Shown here in pieces: positions 18,001 through 25,996 of a DNA stretch of 64,000 nucleotides. This DNA is from Planctomycetota bacterium. Its GTDB lineage: Bacteria > Planctomycetota > Planctomycetia > Pirellulales > UBA1268. The position numbers and the translations under genes are program-made. The stretch is from contig QWOP01000025.1 of the NCBI GenBank assembly GCA_003669605.1, forward strand, positions 1-64,000. The letters run 5' to 3'. The first letter of the stretch is position 1. Every line of letters begins with the position of its first letter. The notes below the pieces were generated by a model. That model searched no databases, was not told the origin of the DNA, and was given only the letters and a program-made list of their open reading frames with translations.

Positions 18001-20871
18001 ATCCACGTGCCGCCTGGATTCCGGGTGGAGCTTGTCGCCAGCGAGCCCGATGTTCTCGATCCGGTGGCCTTCGACTGGGATGCCGAGGGGCGGCTGTGGG
18101 TGGTGGAGATGGCTGATTATCCAAGCGGCATGGATGGCAAGGGTGCTGCTGGCGGCCGCGTTCGCGTTCTCGAAGACGCTGACGGCGACGGCCGCTACGA
18201 GACGAGCCGGCTCTTCGCCGAGGGGCTTTCCTTTCCCAACGGGATTGCCGTGTGGCGCGACGGCGTGATTGTCACCGCTGCACCGCAGATCCTCTTCCTG
18301 CAGGATACAGATGGCGACGGGGCGTGCGACCATGAGGAAGTCCTCATCGACGGCTTCATGGAGGGGAATCAGCAACTGCGCGTCAACGGCCTCCGCTGGG
18401 GGCTCGACAACACCCTGTGGTGCGCCAGTGGCGGACATCATCCGGGCCATGGCACCGAGACCATTGTCTCGTCACGGCGCAGTGGCAAGGATTACTCCGT
18501 TGGCAGCCACGACTTCCGTTTCGATCCCGATTCGGGGGAGGTGTGGATCGAATCGGGGCCGTCGCAGTTTGGCCGCAATCGCGACCCCTTTGGCCACTGG
18601 TTCGGAACGCAAAACGCCAATCCCCTTTGGCACTGGGTGATTGCCGATCGTTACCTCGCCCGCAATCCCTACGTGCCGGCCGGGAGTGCGATCCGGCATG
18701 TCGTCGGCCCCGACAGCCCGGTTGTTCATCCGGCGAGTTCCCCTGAAAAACGCTTTCATTCGTTCGAGCAGGCGGGGCGGTTTACCTCAGCCTGCGGGAG
18801 CACGATCGACGCTGGCCGGGGGCTCTTTCCATTCGTGGCCGGGAGCACGCGGCTCCACGCCTTCACCTGCGAGCCCTTCCACAATCTCGTTCAGCACAAT
18901 CTCCTTCGCGACGACGGCGCGAGTTTTGTTTCCGAGCGTCCGGCAGGGGAGGGGCCGACTGATTTTTTTTCAAGCGACGACCGCTGGTGCCGGCCGGTGA
19001 TGACGCGGATCGGTCCCGACGGGAATCTCTATGTGGCTGATATGTATCGGGCGATGATCGAGCATCCCGACTGGCTGCCGCCGGAAGGTCGCGAGGAACT
19101 CCTCCCGCAGTATCGGCTCGGTGACGACCGTGGCCGGATCTGGCGTGTGGTCCGCACCGGGGCTCCACCGGCTCGCTTCCCGGCAGCTGTTTCGGCAGCT
19201 GTTTCGGCATCAAAAGCGGCGGCGGATCTGGTCGCCCTTCTCGACGCCGACCAGGCCTGGCAGCGGGATTTCGCTCACAAGCTTCTTCTGCAGGAGCGTG
19301 AGCCAGCGCGGCGGGCCGCCGCCATCGGGCCCCTTTTCAAACTGGCGACGTCGAGCTCCCGCCCCGAGACGAGAGTCCAGGCGCTGTGGGCGCTCGAGGG
19401 CTTGCAGAGCCTCGATGACCAACTGCTCGTCCAGGCGCTGGCTGATCCTTACGCTGGCGTCCGCGAAAACGCCCTGCAATTGGCAGAGCGGCGGCAGTCG
19501 CCGGCGGTGATCGCGGCGGCGGTTGCTCTCGCCACTGATCCCGACGCCAAGGTCCGCCTTCAGCTCGCGCTTTCCTGTGGCGAGTGGGGGGAAGAGGAGG
19601 CGATGGTGGGGATAGCGCTTGTGGCGATCGCGTCGCAGGCGCCTGACGATCCCCTCTTCCGCACTGCCGTGATGAGTTCGGCGCTGCGGCATGCCGACGT
19701 GTTTGCCAGTGGCATCGCGCACGCTGGCCTGCACGTTGCCGCGGCCTACCGCGAGCCGCTCTTGCGGCAATCGCTCGGCCGCCGCGACACCGGCACGATT
19801 GGGGCCCTCCTAGCGGCCCCGCTCGCCCTCCCGCCGGACGAGCGAGTGGCGGCCCTCGATCCGCTTTTGGCCGACATGCAGCGCCTCGGGGCTGATCCCT
19901 GGAATCTTGCCGGGGAACAAGCCTCCGATAGGCCTGAAAGCGCCGCCCCGCCGCTCGCTGGAGTGGTGGCCGATCTTGATGGGGAACTGGCCCGCTGCCG
20001 GGACGTTGTCGGTGACACCGCTGCCAGTGACGACGCCCGTCGGGCGGCGGCGATCCTTCTGGCCCGCACAAGCCGCTGGCGCGACGATGGTATCGCGGCG
20101 CTTGCCGAGTGGCTCGGGGCCCGGATCGATCCGGCGATCCAGGCGGAGGTCATTGAGGTGATCATCCGCTCGGGGGCTGAGAGCGCTCCGGCGGTTCTGG
20201 CCGCCGCTTGGCCGGGCATGGGCCCGGGCTTGCGGAGTCTGGCGATCGATGGCTGGCTCTCGCGTGGCCCCTGGACAGCCGATCTTCTGGAGAGAATAGA
20301 GGCCGGGCTTGTCGGCGCCGGTTCGCTCTCGCTCCCGCAGCGCGACCGGCTCCTGCGTCTTGCTGACGCGGGCCTTGCGGCCCGGTCGCAAGCGCTCCTT
20401 GCTGTTGGCGCGTCCGCCTCGCGGCGTGATGTTGTCGAGCGTTACGCCGGGGCGCTTGCCGAGAGCGGCGATGCGCCTGCGGGGCGGGAAGTGTTTCTGC
20501 GGGTCTGTGCCAATTGCCACCGCCGCGGCGAGTTGGGGCGGGAGGTGGGGCCGAATCTGGCCACTGTCATCGAGCACGCTCCGGCGCGGCTCTTGGCCAA
20601 CATTCTCGACCCGAGTGCGGATATCCAGCCGGGCTACCAGGGCTCGACCTGTGTGCTGGCCACCGGGGAGGTTGTCAGTGGCCTGATCGCGGCGGAATCG
20701 GGGGGGAGCGTGACGATGAAGCTTGCCGATGGCTCGATCCGAAACATCGCCAGAGCCGAGATCGAGGAACTGGTGACGTCGAACCGCTCGTTTATGCCGG
20801 AGGGTGTGGAGGAGACGGTCTCGGTCGGGCAGATGCGCGACCTGATCGAGTTTCTCCGCGGGGGCTTGTGA
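15067..20871 (+). CDS. Giant exported mosaic: neutral ceramidase-like, two LamG, PVC-type dehydrogenase, HEAT-like repeats, cytochrome c
   Basis: A 1934-aa exported protein; ATG 15067 has AGGAGC 7 bases upstream and begins a signal peptide of about 25 residues. Order of parts: a neutral/alkaline ceramidase-like domain (about 30-480; AGAAAVDITPRN, SATHTHSAP, and GTSGDL with candidate nucleophile Ser292); two LamG/concanavalin-type lectin domains (about 495-710 and 755-955); a PVC-type dehydrogenase propeller (about 975-1370; PPGFRVELVASEPDVLDP); HEAT-like repeats (about 1390-1790); and a PVC-type C-terminal haem domain with CANCH at 1814-1818. The tail ending SFMPEGVEE is typical of that haem domain. 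The protein may bind a glycan or glycolipid, hydrolyse an amide, and oxidise a product. The domains are recognised from motifs; the combined function is inferred. Confidence 0.88.
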   Translation: MLRMVVVVAIGSLWAASHLPRATAVESAPTFRAGAAAVDITPRNAPPEPPSIVAGGFLEGRADRVHDPLLVRAMVLDDGGSEGHKPVRLALVVVDTCMMPQTLIDEAKVQAAARSGIPVERMMVSATHTHSAPAAMGCLGTRLDAPYAARLPGAIAEAIVAANDRLAAARLGWGFVDDWHHTHNRRWVRRPETRVVDPFGNPTALANMHPGHLSKEIIGPSGPVDPQLSVISIQSAAGKPLAVFANYSQHYFGSPAVSSDYFGLFSRFVTSALGEPGDGNGPFVCALSQGTSGDLMWMDYGSAQRPTAIQEYAAAVARNAVAVLESIEYRDHVSLAMTEKVLPLAYRVPDAARLAWAKPIAAGIIDDLPQNIPQVYAREALILNERKQTSLTLQAIRIGDVTIATLPNEVYALTGLKLRSRSPAGMHFNVELANGAEGYIPPPEQHVLGGYTTWPARTAGLEVAAETKIVETLVAALEEVTGKPRRVPGKRHGPAAEGLLAAKPIGLWRLDDEDGAAPHNAVAGGMPARLAPGFAWYLPGVGTGSGCGDGEALVPSAFSQSDSINRAVHLAGGQLILPGKAPAGDATLIAWVWLGERSGASSRQGALCTGLAAEPLIARQDADHALGFALGEQRTEMRFRADDWHQVAIVRRGDGVEVYLDGHPQPVLEGRAATAATAIVLGEGLQGKLDEVALFDRALDPVGMAALWEESGLGQERTAAETRRREADEERLRLANPPPFPADHAAQVAAVRPVQAWPLAESPEGLTVQGAVGFDPRAFATFRGGRLAGHSDALDDDWSVACWFRSDLGNESRPVAAYLFSRGPADAAGAPGDHLGIGGSAPPTVPGRLIVFNGNEGNEILSGKTVLPPRSWNHVVMARKGSRVTLWLNGASEPEIEGEIVPTAPDAREYFLGSRNDHFAPLDGHLAEVALFDRALEAAEAAALFAASGLEPGKPRLAPPLPLAAPVLPRSPEETRRGIHVPPGFRVELVASEPDVLDPVAFDWDAEGRLWVVEMADYPSGMDGKGAAGGRVRVLEDADGDGRYETSRLFAEGLSFPNGIAVWRDGVIVTAAPQILFLQDTDGDGACDHEEVLIDGFMEGNQQLRVNGLRWGLDNTLWCASGGHHPGHGTETIVSSRRSGKDYSVGSHDFRFDPDSGEVWIESGPSQFGRNRDPFGHWFGTQNANPLWHWVIADRYLARNPYVPAGSAIRHVVGPDSPVVHPASSPEKRFHSFEQAGRFTSACGSTIDAGRGLFPFVAGSTRLHAFTCEPFHNLVQHNLLRDDGASFVSERPAGEGPTDFFSSDDRWCRPVMTRIGPDGNLYVADMYRAMIEHPDWLPPEGREELLPQYRLGDDRGRIWRVVRTGAPPARFPAAVSAAVSASKAAADLVALLDADQAWQRDFAHKLLLQEREPARRAAAIGPLFKLATSSSRPETRVQALWALEGLQSLDDQLLVQALADPYAGVRENALQLAERRQSPAVIAAAVALATDPDAKVRLQLALSCGEWGEEEAMVGIALVAIASQAPDDPLFRTAVMSSALRHADVFASGIAHAGLHVAAAYREPLLRQSLGRRDTGTIGALLAAPLALPPDERVAALDPLLADMQRLGADPWNLAGEQASDRPESAAPPLAGVVADLDGELARCRDVVGDTAASDDARRAAAILLARTSRWRDDGIAALAEWLGARIDPAIQAEVIEVIIRSGAESAPAVLAAAWPGMGPGLRSLAIDGWLSRGPWTADLLERIEAGLVGAGSLSLPQRDRLLRLADAGLAARSQALLAVGASASRRDVVERYAGALAESGDAPAGREVFLRVCANCHRRGELGREVGPNLATVIEHAPARLLANILDPSADIQPGYQGSTCVLATGEVVSGLIAAESGGSVTMKLADGSIRNIARAEIEELVTSNRSFMPEGVEETVSVGQMRDLIEFLRGGL

Positions 20872-20877
20872 GAGGGG

Positions 20878-20896
20878 GGCGGTGCTACTCACCGCC
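20878..20896 (+). terminator. Hairpin after giant mosaic gene
   Basis: A perfect 7-bp stem (ggcggtg/caccgcc) with a 5-base loop begins 7 bases after the stop codon. The downstream flank is only moderately T-rich (gttcgtgtcttctc), so termination strength is uncertain. Confidence 0.5.
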
Positions 20897-21005
20897 GTTC
20901 GTGTCTTCTCAGACCTCCCGGAAAGAGGCTTTTCGGTGGCTCGAAAGGGGCTCTGGCTAGGCTACCGACTCCGCGCGGCAGTCGGGGCGAGTGGCACCAG
21001 CACAC

Positions 21006-21209
21006 TTACTTCTTAACGATGATCTCCACTGAGCCGATATCCCCCTTTTCGGGCGCGCATCGAGCAAACTGCGAGTATCGCACCGATGAGTGCTTGACGG
21101 AGTCCTTCATGGCGGCACGGAGGTAAATCGTCGTCGCCCCTACGAGTTCCTTGAAAGCGTGGCCATGGTTATTGATCGGCCGCACAATGCCAAGATTGCT
21201 CTGGACGGA
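21006..21209 (-). pseudogene. Probable C-terminal gene remnant, unrecognised
   Basis: On the minus strand an open frame of 67 codons runs from an in-frame TGA (21210-21212) to TAA at 21006. It has protein-like composition: it contains NNHGHAFKELVGATTIYL and ends RCAPEKGDIGSVEIIVKK. It has no good start; a GTG at 21185 and an ATG at 21110 lack ribosome sites. Codon use is less GC-rich at third positions than in the neighbours. I do not recognise the family. The likeliest reading is the decayed 3' end of a gene; a short real gene starting at GTG 21185 (59 aa) is the alternative. Confidence 0.35.
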
Positions 21210-21341
21210 TCAGACGCCGCGACTGCCGGCGGGGGGATTGCGCCGGGGGGCCTGCCTGCAGCCGCTCGGCTCCCTGCCGTGGAGGGTTCCCTCCCGCACG
21301 GCTATGATGCTTGACGCCCGTTCAGGAACCCTCGGCCCCCA

Positions 21342-21965
21342 ATGTCGACAAACCAGCCCCTCCGCCGCCTCTGCGAGCTGTTTCCGCTGCTTCAGGCTGG
21401 TGATAGCGCTACGCGCGAGGAGGTCGTCGGCCTCGTCGTCGAGCGGATGCGGGAAGTCACCCACCGCATGCTCCGGTCGTTTCGCACCGTCCGCCGCTGG
21501 GACGACACTGACGACGTCCTCCAAAACGCCACCATCCGCTTCCTCCGGGCCCTCGAAGCCACCCCCCTGGAGTCCCCCGAGCACCTCGTCAATCTCGCCA
21601 CCCTCCAGATCCGTCGGGAACTCGTCGACTTGGCCCGCAAACACCGCGGCCCCGAGTCGTATGCCGCCAACCACGAGAGCAATTCGACCGTCGTCGACAG
21701 CGATGTGGTGATGCGCGTCAGCTACGCCTCCGATCCGTTCTTTCCGGAGCCTGGGATCGAACGCTGGGCCGCCTTCCACCAGGCCGCCGCCGCACTCCCC
21801 GCCGAGGAACGGAAGGTGTTTGAATTGGCCTGGTTCCTCGGGGCCGAACAGGTCGAGGTCGCCGACCACCTCGGCTGCTCGGTGCGGACCGTGAAACGCC
21901 GCTGGGACGCGATCAAGCAGACGCTGCGCGACGCCCTCGGCGCGGATGCGCCCTGCTCCGGGTGA
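21342..21965 (+). CDS. ECF-type RNA polymerase sigma factor
   Basis: A 207-aa sigma-70 family protein of the extracytoplasmic-function type. Region 2 is seen around RRWDDTDDVLQNATIRFLRA. Region 4, with its helix-turn-helix, is around EVADHLGCSVRTVKRRWDAI at the C-terminus. The linker between them carries a longer segment than the shortest ECF factors. A Ser/Thr kinase gene starts 19 bases after its stop. No anti-sigma factor is adjacent, which fits the planctomycete ECF groups linked to Ser/Thr kinases, where phosphorylation is thought to take the place of a classical anti-sigma. The promoters it serves are unknown. The start at 21342 is the first ATG in the frame. Confidence 0.9.
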   Translation: MSTNQPLRRLCELFPLLQAGDSATREEVVGLVVERMREVTHRMLRSFRTVRRWDDTDDVLQNATIRFLRALEATPLESPEHLVNLATLQIRRELVDLARKHRGPESYAANHESNSTVVDSDVVMRVSYASDPFFPEPGIERWAAFHQAAAALPAEERKVFELAWFLGAEQVEVADHLGCSVRTVKRRWDAIKQTLRDALGADAPCSG

Positions 21966-21984
21966 GCGTCACCGAGGCCTGTCC

Positions 21985-23820
21985 ATGACCGACCATCATC
22001 GCGATGCAAGTGATCCCGCGGCCGAGGTCACCAGTTCCCCCGCAACGCCTGCCACCACCACCACCACCGCTGCCGCCGCTGCCGCCACCACCGCCGCCGC
22101 TGCCGCCGAGGGCCCATTCGACCTCGAGCCGTTGTGGCAGCTCATCGAGGAGGCCCTCCCCCCCGCCGCCGCCGATCCGTTCGTCGGCACGAGCATGGGA
22201 GGCGTCCGGCTCGTGCGCGTCGTCGGTGAGGGGGGGATGGGACGGGTCTACGAGGGGATTCAGGAGCAGCCATCAAGGACGGTGGCGGTGAAGCTTCAGC
22301 GGCCTGGCCGGCTCGAGCACGAGAGCACGAAGCGCTTCCTCCGCGAGCTCGAGATCCTCGGGACCCTCTCCCACCCGGCGCTGTGCCGCGTCTACCACGC
22401 CGGCTTCCTTCCCTGCGGAGGCGAACGGCTGCCATGGTTTGTGATGGAGTTCATCGCCGATGCCCTCCCCATCAACCGCTTCGCCGAGGTCCACGCGCTT
22501 CCCCTCCGCCGCCGCGTCGAGCTCTTTCGCGACGTGTGCTCAGGCATCGCTGTCGCCCATGCCGGCGGCGTCGTTCACCGCGACATCAAGGTGGGCAACA
22601 TTCTCGTGGGAGCTGACGGGCTTGCGAAGGTGATCGACTTCGGGGTCGCCACCGCGTTTCGTGGTGATCTCCACGCCACCCGCCTGACGCACTCGGGGCA
22701 CCTCGTGGGAACGATCGAGTCGATCGCCCCGGAACTCCTCGCTGCCCGACCGCCGGGCGAGAGCCCCCAGACAGACGTCTGGTCGCTCGGAGTTGTCCTC
22801 CACGAGTTGCTCACCGGATCGAGCCCCTTCCGGCTCGAGGAGGGATCGATTGTGGCGACGATGGAGCGGATCCGCACCCACCGCCCCGCGCTTGCCGCGC
22901 GGGCAGCGTCCCGAGTCGGCCGGGCCCTCGGCGGGATCGTCGACAAGGCGCTCGCCCCCGCCGCGGCCGATCGTCACGCCGATGCCGCAGCCCTCACTCG
23001 CAATCTGACAGATCTTCTCGCCCGCTTTCCCGAAGGCCATCCCGACTGGGATGCGGGAGGGCACCTGGCGCTTGCCAAGCCCCGGCCAGATCGCGGCCGC
23101 TGGCTCCTGCCGGCGCTTGGCGTCATGGGGATTTCTGCTGCCCTTGCCCCGTGGGCCTGGATGCAGCGGGCGCGCGGGCCCAGCTTGCCCGCTGCCGCGT
23201 CCACCTCGGGGAACGAGTCGCGCGAAAGCCTGACCAGAGGCGACCCACCGGCGTTCTCATCCTCGCCGATCGAACGGGCCGACTTCCGCCACGCAGTCCG
23301 CGACGTCGACGACCCGGAGGCCGAGCGATACCTCGTCGAGTCGAGCGGCATCGGCAAGTGGCACGAGGATTATGGGCAGCACTTTCGGTATTGGGGGCCG
23401 GAGGCATTCGACGTCGAGGGGCGGCTGGTCTACCGCTACGACTTCCCGAGACCGAGCCGGCGAATTTACCTCAAGGCCAATCTCGTCTGTCGGGAGCAGT
23501 CGCTCAAGGAGGGCATCATCGGGAACGGGGCCGGTGCGCTCGAGTTCTCCACGGATGGCCTCGAGTGGCGGCCGTTGATCAACACCCTCGAGCCGCGGAT
23601 CTACGGGGCCATCGTGCTCTTTGACGAACTGCTTCCCGACGAGGCCTGCGGCAGCCGTTCGCTCTGGCTGCGGGTGCGGCTCCTGGCGGTCGGCCCCTGG
23701 AAGAACGCCGACTACAGCGTGGCCCAGTTTCTCCGCAATCGGAGGACCGATACGGCCACCTGCTTTGAACTGGCTGTCGAGTGCGCGCCGGCAGCGGAAG
23801 GGGCCGACGGCATCGATTGA
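21985..23820 (+). CDS. Membrane Ser/Thr protein kinase with extracytoplasmic sensor-like domain
   Basis: A 611-aa Hanks-type kinase, probably co-transcribed with the sigma factor just upstream. A Thr/Ala-rich run at about residues 20-42 precedes the kinase domain (about 70-350). The domain has a glycine loop GEGGMGRVYEG, the lysine in VAVKLQR, HRDIKVGN with catalytic Asp200, and DFG with Asp218. One membrane helix follows at about 373-393. The remaining roughly 210 residues should lie outside the cytoplasm and look like a beta-rich sensor or binding domain that I cannot name. I prefer ATG 21985 (GAGG upstream) to the earlier in-frame ATG at 21946, which overlaps the sigma gene. It may sense an envelope signal and control the sigma factor by phosphorylation; that link is inferred from context. 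Confidence 0.92.
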   Translation: MTDHHRDASDPAAEVTSSPATPATTTTTAAAAAATTAAAAAEGPFDLEPLWQLIEEALPPAAADPFVGTSMGGVRLVRVVGEGGMGRVYEGIQEQPSRTVAVKLQRPGRLEHESTKRFLRELEILGTLSHPALCRVYHAGFLPCGGERLPWFVMEFIADALPINRFAEVHALPLRRRVELFRDVCSGIAVAHAGGVVHRDIKVGNILVGADGLAKVIDFGVATAFRGDLHATRLTHSGHLVGTIESIAPELLAARPPGESPQTDVWSLGVVLHELLTGSSPFRLEEGSIVATMERIRTHRPALAARAASRVGRALGGIVDKALAPAAADRHADAAALTRNLTDLLARFPEGHPDWDAGGHLALAKPRPDRGRWLLPALGVMGISAALAPWAWMQRARGPSLPAAASTSGNESRESLTRGDPPAFSSSPIERADFRHAVRDVDDPEAERYLVESSGIGKWHEDYGQHFRYWGPEAFDVEGRLVYRYDFPRPSRRIYLKANLVCREQSLKEGIIGNGAGALEFSTDGLEWRPLINTLEPRIYGAIVLFDELLPDEACGSRSLWLRVRLLAVGPWKNADYSVAQFLRNRRTDTATCFELAVECAPAAEGADGID

Positions 23821-23862
23821 GAGGGGGGGCTGGCCTCGTGGAACTGGCAATCGTCGCCAGGC

Positions 23863-24954
23863 TCAGCGATTGAAGAGGAAGTGGCAGATGTCGCCATCCT
23901 GCATGACATATTCCTTCCCCTCGACGCGAAGCTTGCCGGCGGCGCGGATGTCTTTCTCGGTCTTGTAGTGCTCGAGGTCGGGAAGGGTATAGATCTCGGC
24001 GCGGATGAAGCCCTTCTCGAAGTCGGTGTGGATCACCCCCGCTGCCTGCGGTGCCGTCGCGCCCACCGGCACGGTCCAGGCCCGCACCTCCTTCTCGCCG
24101 GCAGTGAAGTAACTCTGCAGGCCGAGTGTGCGGTAGGCGGCCCGGGCGAGGGCTGCGAGCGATGGCTCTTCGAGGCCGGCGCTTGAGAGCATCTCCCCCC
24201 GGTCGGCCTCGTCGAGTTCGGCGATCTCTGCCTCGAGTTTCGCACAGACCGGCACCACCTCGGCCCCGGCCTTCGCGGCGGCGTCCCGCACCTTCTGCAC
24301 CAGTTCCCCCGCGCCGGCAAGATCGGCCTCATCGACGTTGGCCACGTAGAGGATCGGCTTGGCGGAGAGGAGGCCGATCTCGCGGACGGCCGCCTTCTCA
24401 GCGGCGTCGAGGGACAGCGTCCGGACCGGCTGCTGTTGGCTGAGGTGGGCCAGGCACTTCTTCATCACCTCCACCCGCTGCTTCGCCTCTTTGTCGGTGC
24501 TCTTGGCCGCCCGTTCGGCCTTGGGGAGGAGGTTATCCAGATGCTGGATGTCGGCCAGTTCCAGCTCCACCTCGATTGTCTCCATGTCGGCCACCGGATC
24601 GACCTTGCCAGCGACGTGGATCACGTCCGGGTCCTCGAAGCAGCGGACCACCTGAAGGATGGCGTCGACCTCACGGATGTGGGAAAGAAATTTGTTGCCG
24701 AGGCCTTGGCCCTCGCTCGCCCCCTTCACGATGCCGGCGATATCGACCAGCTTGAGGGCAGCGGGAATCACCTTCTGCGGAGGGATGAAGCGCGTGATCC
24801 GCTGGAGTCGCTGGTCGGGGACGCTCACCATCCCCTCATTGGGCTCGATCGTGCAGAAGGGATAGTTGGCGCTCTGCGCCGCCTTCGACATCGTCAGGGC
24901 GTTGAAGAGGGTGCTCTTGCCGACGTTGGGGAGACCGACGATGCCTGCTTCCAT
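23863..24954 (-). CDS. ychF: Ribosome-binding ATPase YchF (Obg-family)
   Basis: A cytoplasmic P-loop protein of 363 aa, the usual YchF length. It binds ATP rather than GTP, associates with ribosomes and is linked to translation and oxidative-stress control. It has the G1 motif GLPNVGKS at the N-terminus, [10 protein letters not shown] as the G3 region, and NVDEADL in place of NKxD, as expected for YchF's relaxed nucleotide specificity. The C-terminal TGS domain is seen in [13 protein letters not shown], ending in [13 protein letters not shown]. The frame stays open 63 codons further upstream, but the conserved start [14 protein letters not shown] fixes the ATG at 24954. It runs convergent to the kinase gene, with 42 bases between stops. 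Confidence 0.96.
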   Translation of the reverse strand: MEAGIVGLPNVGKSTLFNALTMSKAAQSANYPFCTIEPNEGMVSVPDQRLQRITRFIPPQKVIPAALKLVDIAGIVKGASEGQGLGNKFLSHIREVDAILQVVRCFEDPDVIHVAGKVDPVADMETIEVELELADIQHLDNLLPKAERAAKSTDKEAKQRVEVMKKCLAHLSQQQPVRTLSLDAAEKAAVREIGLLSAKPILYVANVDEADLAGAGELVQKVRDAAAKAGAEVVPVCAKLEAEIAELDEADRGEMLSSAGLEEPSLAALARAAYRTLGLQSYFTAGEKEVRAWTVPVGATAPQAAGVIHTDFEKGFIRAEIYTLPDLEHYKTEKDIRAAGKLRVEGKEYVMQDGDICHFLFNR

Positions 24955-25307
24955 GGGTGCGGTACTGATCCGGGGGGGCGGGGGAAGGGCTTGAGTGCCG
25001 GTGCTCGATCGCCGGCATGACGGGGGGAGCCAGACATCATGCCCGATACTCTGTCCTGCCGACAGGGGAGCCTCTTCGCCCCCCGCTGGCTGCCTGTGGC
25101 AGTCCAGCCCGGCCTCCTTGACGTTGCCGATCGACCACCTCACCGGCGGGACGGAGCGGAAAAAATGCCCGTCGTGTCCTCGACAGCGGCCGGTTCCCTA
25201 CAATGACTGGCCTGAAGGTGCCGATTGTTTCCGCAAGCCCCCACCGTGGCGGCCGGGTGATCTGAATCCCGCCGAGCGCGGTGGACCTCGACAGGTAGGA
25301 GGCCCCC
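24955..25307. other. 353-base divergent intergenic region between ychF and msrA
   Basis: The starts of ychF (minus) and msrA (plus) face away from each other here, so both promoters should lie in this stretch. A TACAAT hexamer at 25199-25204 could serve msrA. A clear ribosome site, AGGAGG, is at 25296-25301. Frames that cross the region lack start signals and I see no gene. Confidence 0.6.
25199..25204 (+). promoter_or_regulatory. Possible -10 box for msrA
   Basis: TACAAT matches a sigma-70 -10 box and lies 103 bases before the msrA start. TCGACA lies upstream at 13-base spacing, which is too short for a normal -35. A weak call. Confidence 0.25.
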
Positions 25308-25988
25308 ATGATCACGATCATCCAGATGTCTCTTTTTCCCCCGGTCCCCGGCCCACAAGGCCGCCGCGCGGCGGTGCTGTCGGCGATCCTCGCAGGAGTG
25401 ATGACGATGGTGACCCCGGCCCCGGGCGCTGACCCGGCAGACGACACCGACATGCCCGTCGCCAAGGCGACATTCGCCGGGGGGTGCTTTTGGTGCACCG
25501 AGGCGGTCTACGCTGAGATCAAGGGGGTGAAGTCGGTGACCAGCGGGTACATCGGCGGCAAGGTCCCCAATCCGACCTACAAGCAGGTCTGCACCGGTCT
25601 CACCGGCCACGCCGAAGCGGTCGAGATCGAGTACGACCCAACACTGGTGCCCTACGAGAAACTGCTCGAGGTGTTCTTCAGCACCCACGATCCGACGACC
25701 CTCAACCGGCAGGGGGCGGATGCGGGGACGCAGTACCGCTCGGGGGTCTTCTACCATGACCAGGCGCAGAAGGAGACCGCGGAGCAAGTGATTGCAAAAC
25801 TCGACGCCTCCAAGGTCTTCCCCAAGAGGATTGTCACGGAGGTGACCGAGGCCAGCCGATTTTACCCGGCGGAGGACTATCACCAGAACTACTTCGCCCT
25901 GAATCCCCTTCAGCCCTACTGCCAGGCGGCGGTGGCGCCGAAGGTGGCGAAGGTCCGCAAGGTGTTCAAGGACCTGCTCAAGGAGTGA
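25308..25988 (+). CDS. msrA: Peptide-methionine (S)-S-oxide reductase, probably exported
   Basis: Repairs oxidised methionine (S-sulfoxide) in proteins. The family motif GCFWCTE holds the catalytic Cys60, and later segments GYIGGKVPNPTY, TGHAEAVE, STHDPT, AGTQYRS and EDYHQNYF match MsrA throughout. The first roughly 40 residues precede the catalytic domain and contain a hydrophobic stretch ending near PAPGAD, which reads as a signal peptide, so it probably works outside the cytoplasm. AGGAGG lies 6 bases before the ATG. No MsrB domain is fused or adjacent. The next lipoprotein gene follows within a few bases, so the two may form one transcript. Confidence 0.95.
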   Translation: MITIIQMSLFPPVPGPQGRRAAVLSAILAGVMTMVTPAPGADPADDTDMPVAKATFAGGCFWCTEAVYAEIKGVKSVTSGYIGGKVPNPTYKQVCTGLTGHAEAVEIEYDPTLVPYEKLLEVFFSTHDPTTLNRQGADAGTQYRSGVFYHDQAQKETAEQVIAKLDASKVFPKRIVTEVTEASRFYPAEDYHQNYFALNPLQPYCQAAVAPKVAKVRKVFKDLLKE

Positions 25989-25996
25989 CCGCGGCG

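Larger units (their letters stand above)
20872..21341. other. 470-base gap between giant mosaic gene and ECF sigma gene
   Basis: This gap holds a terminator-like hairpin just after the upstream stop (20878-20896), a probable minus-strand gene remnant (21006-21209), and the leader of the sigma factor gene. Close to that gene there is a TATGAT hexamer (21303-21308) with no clear -35 partner. The middle is less GC-rich than its surroundings. No complete gene is convincing. Confidence 0.6.
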
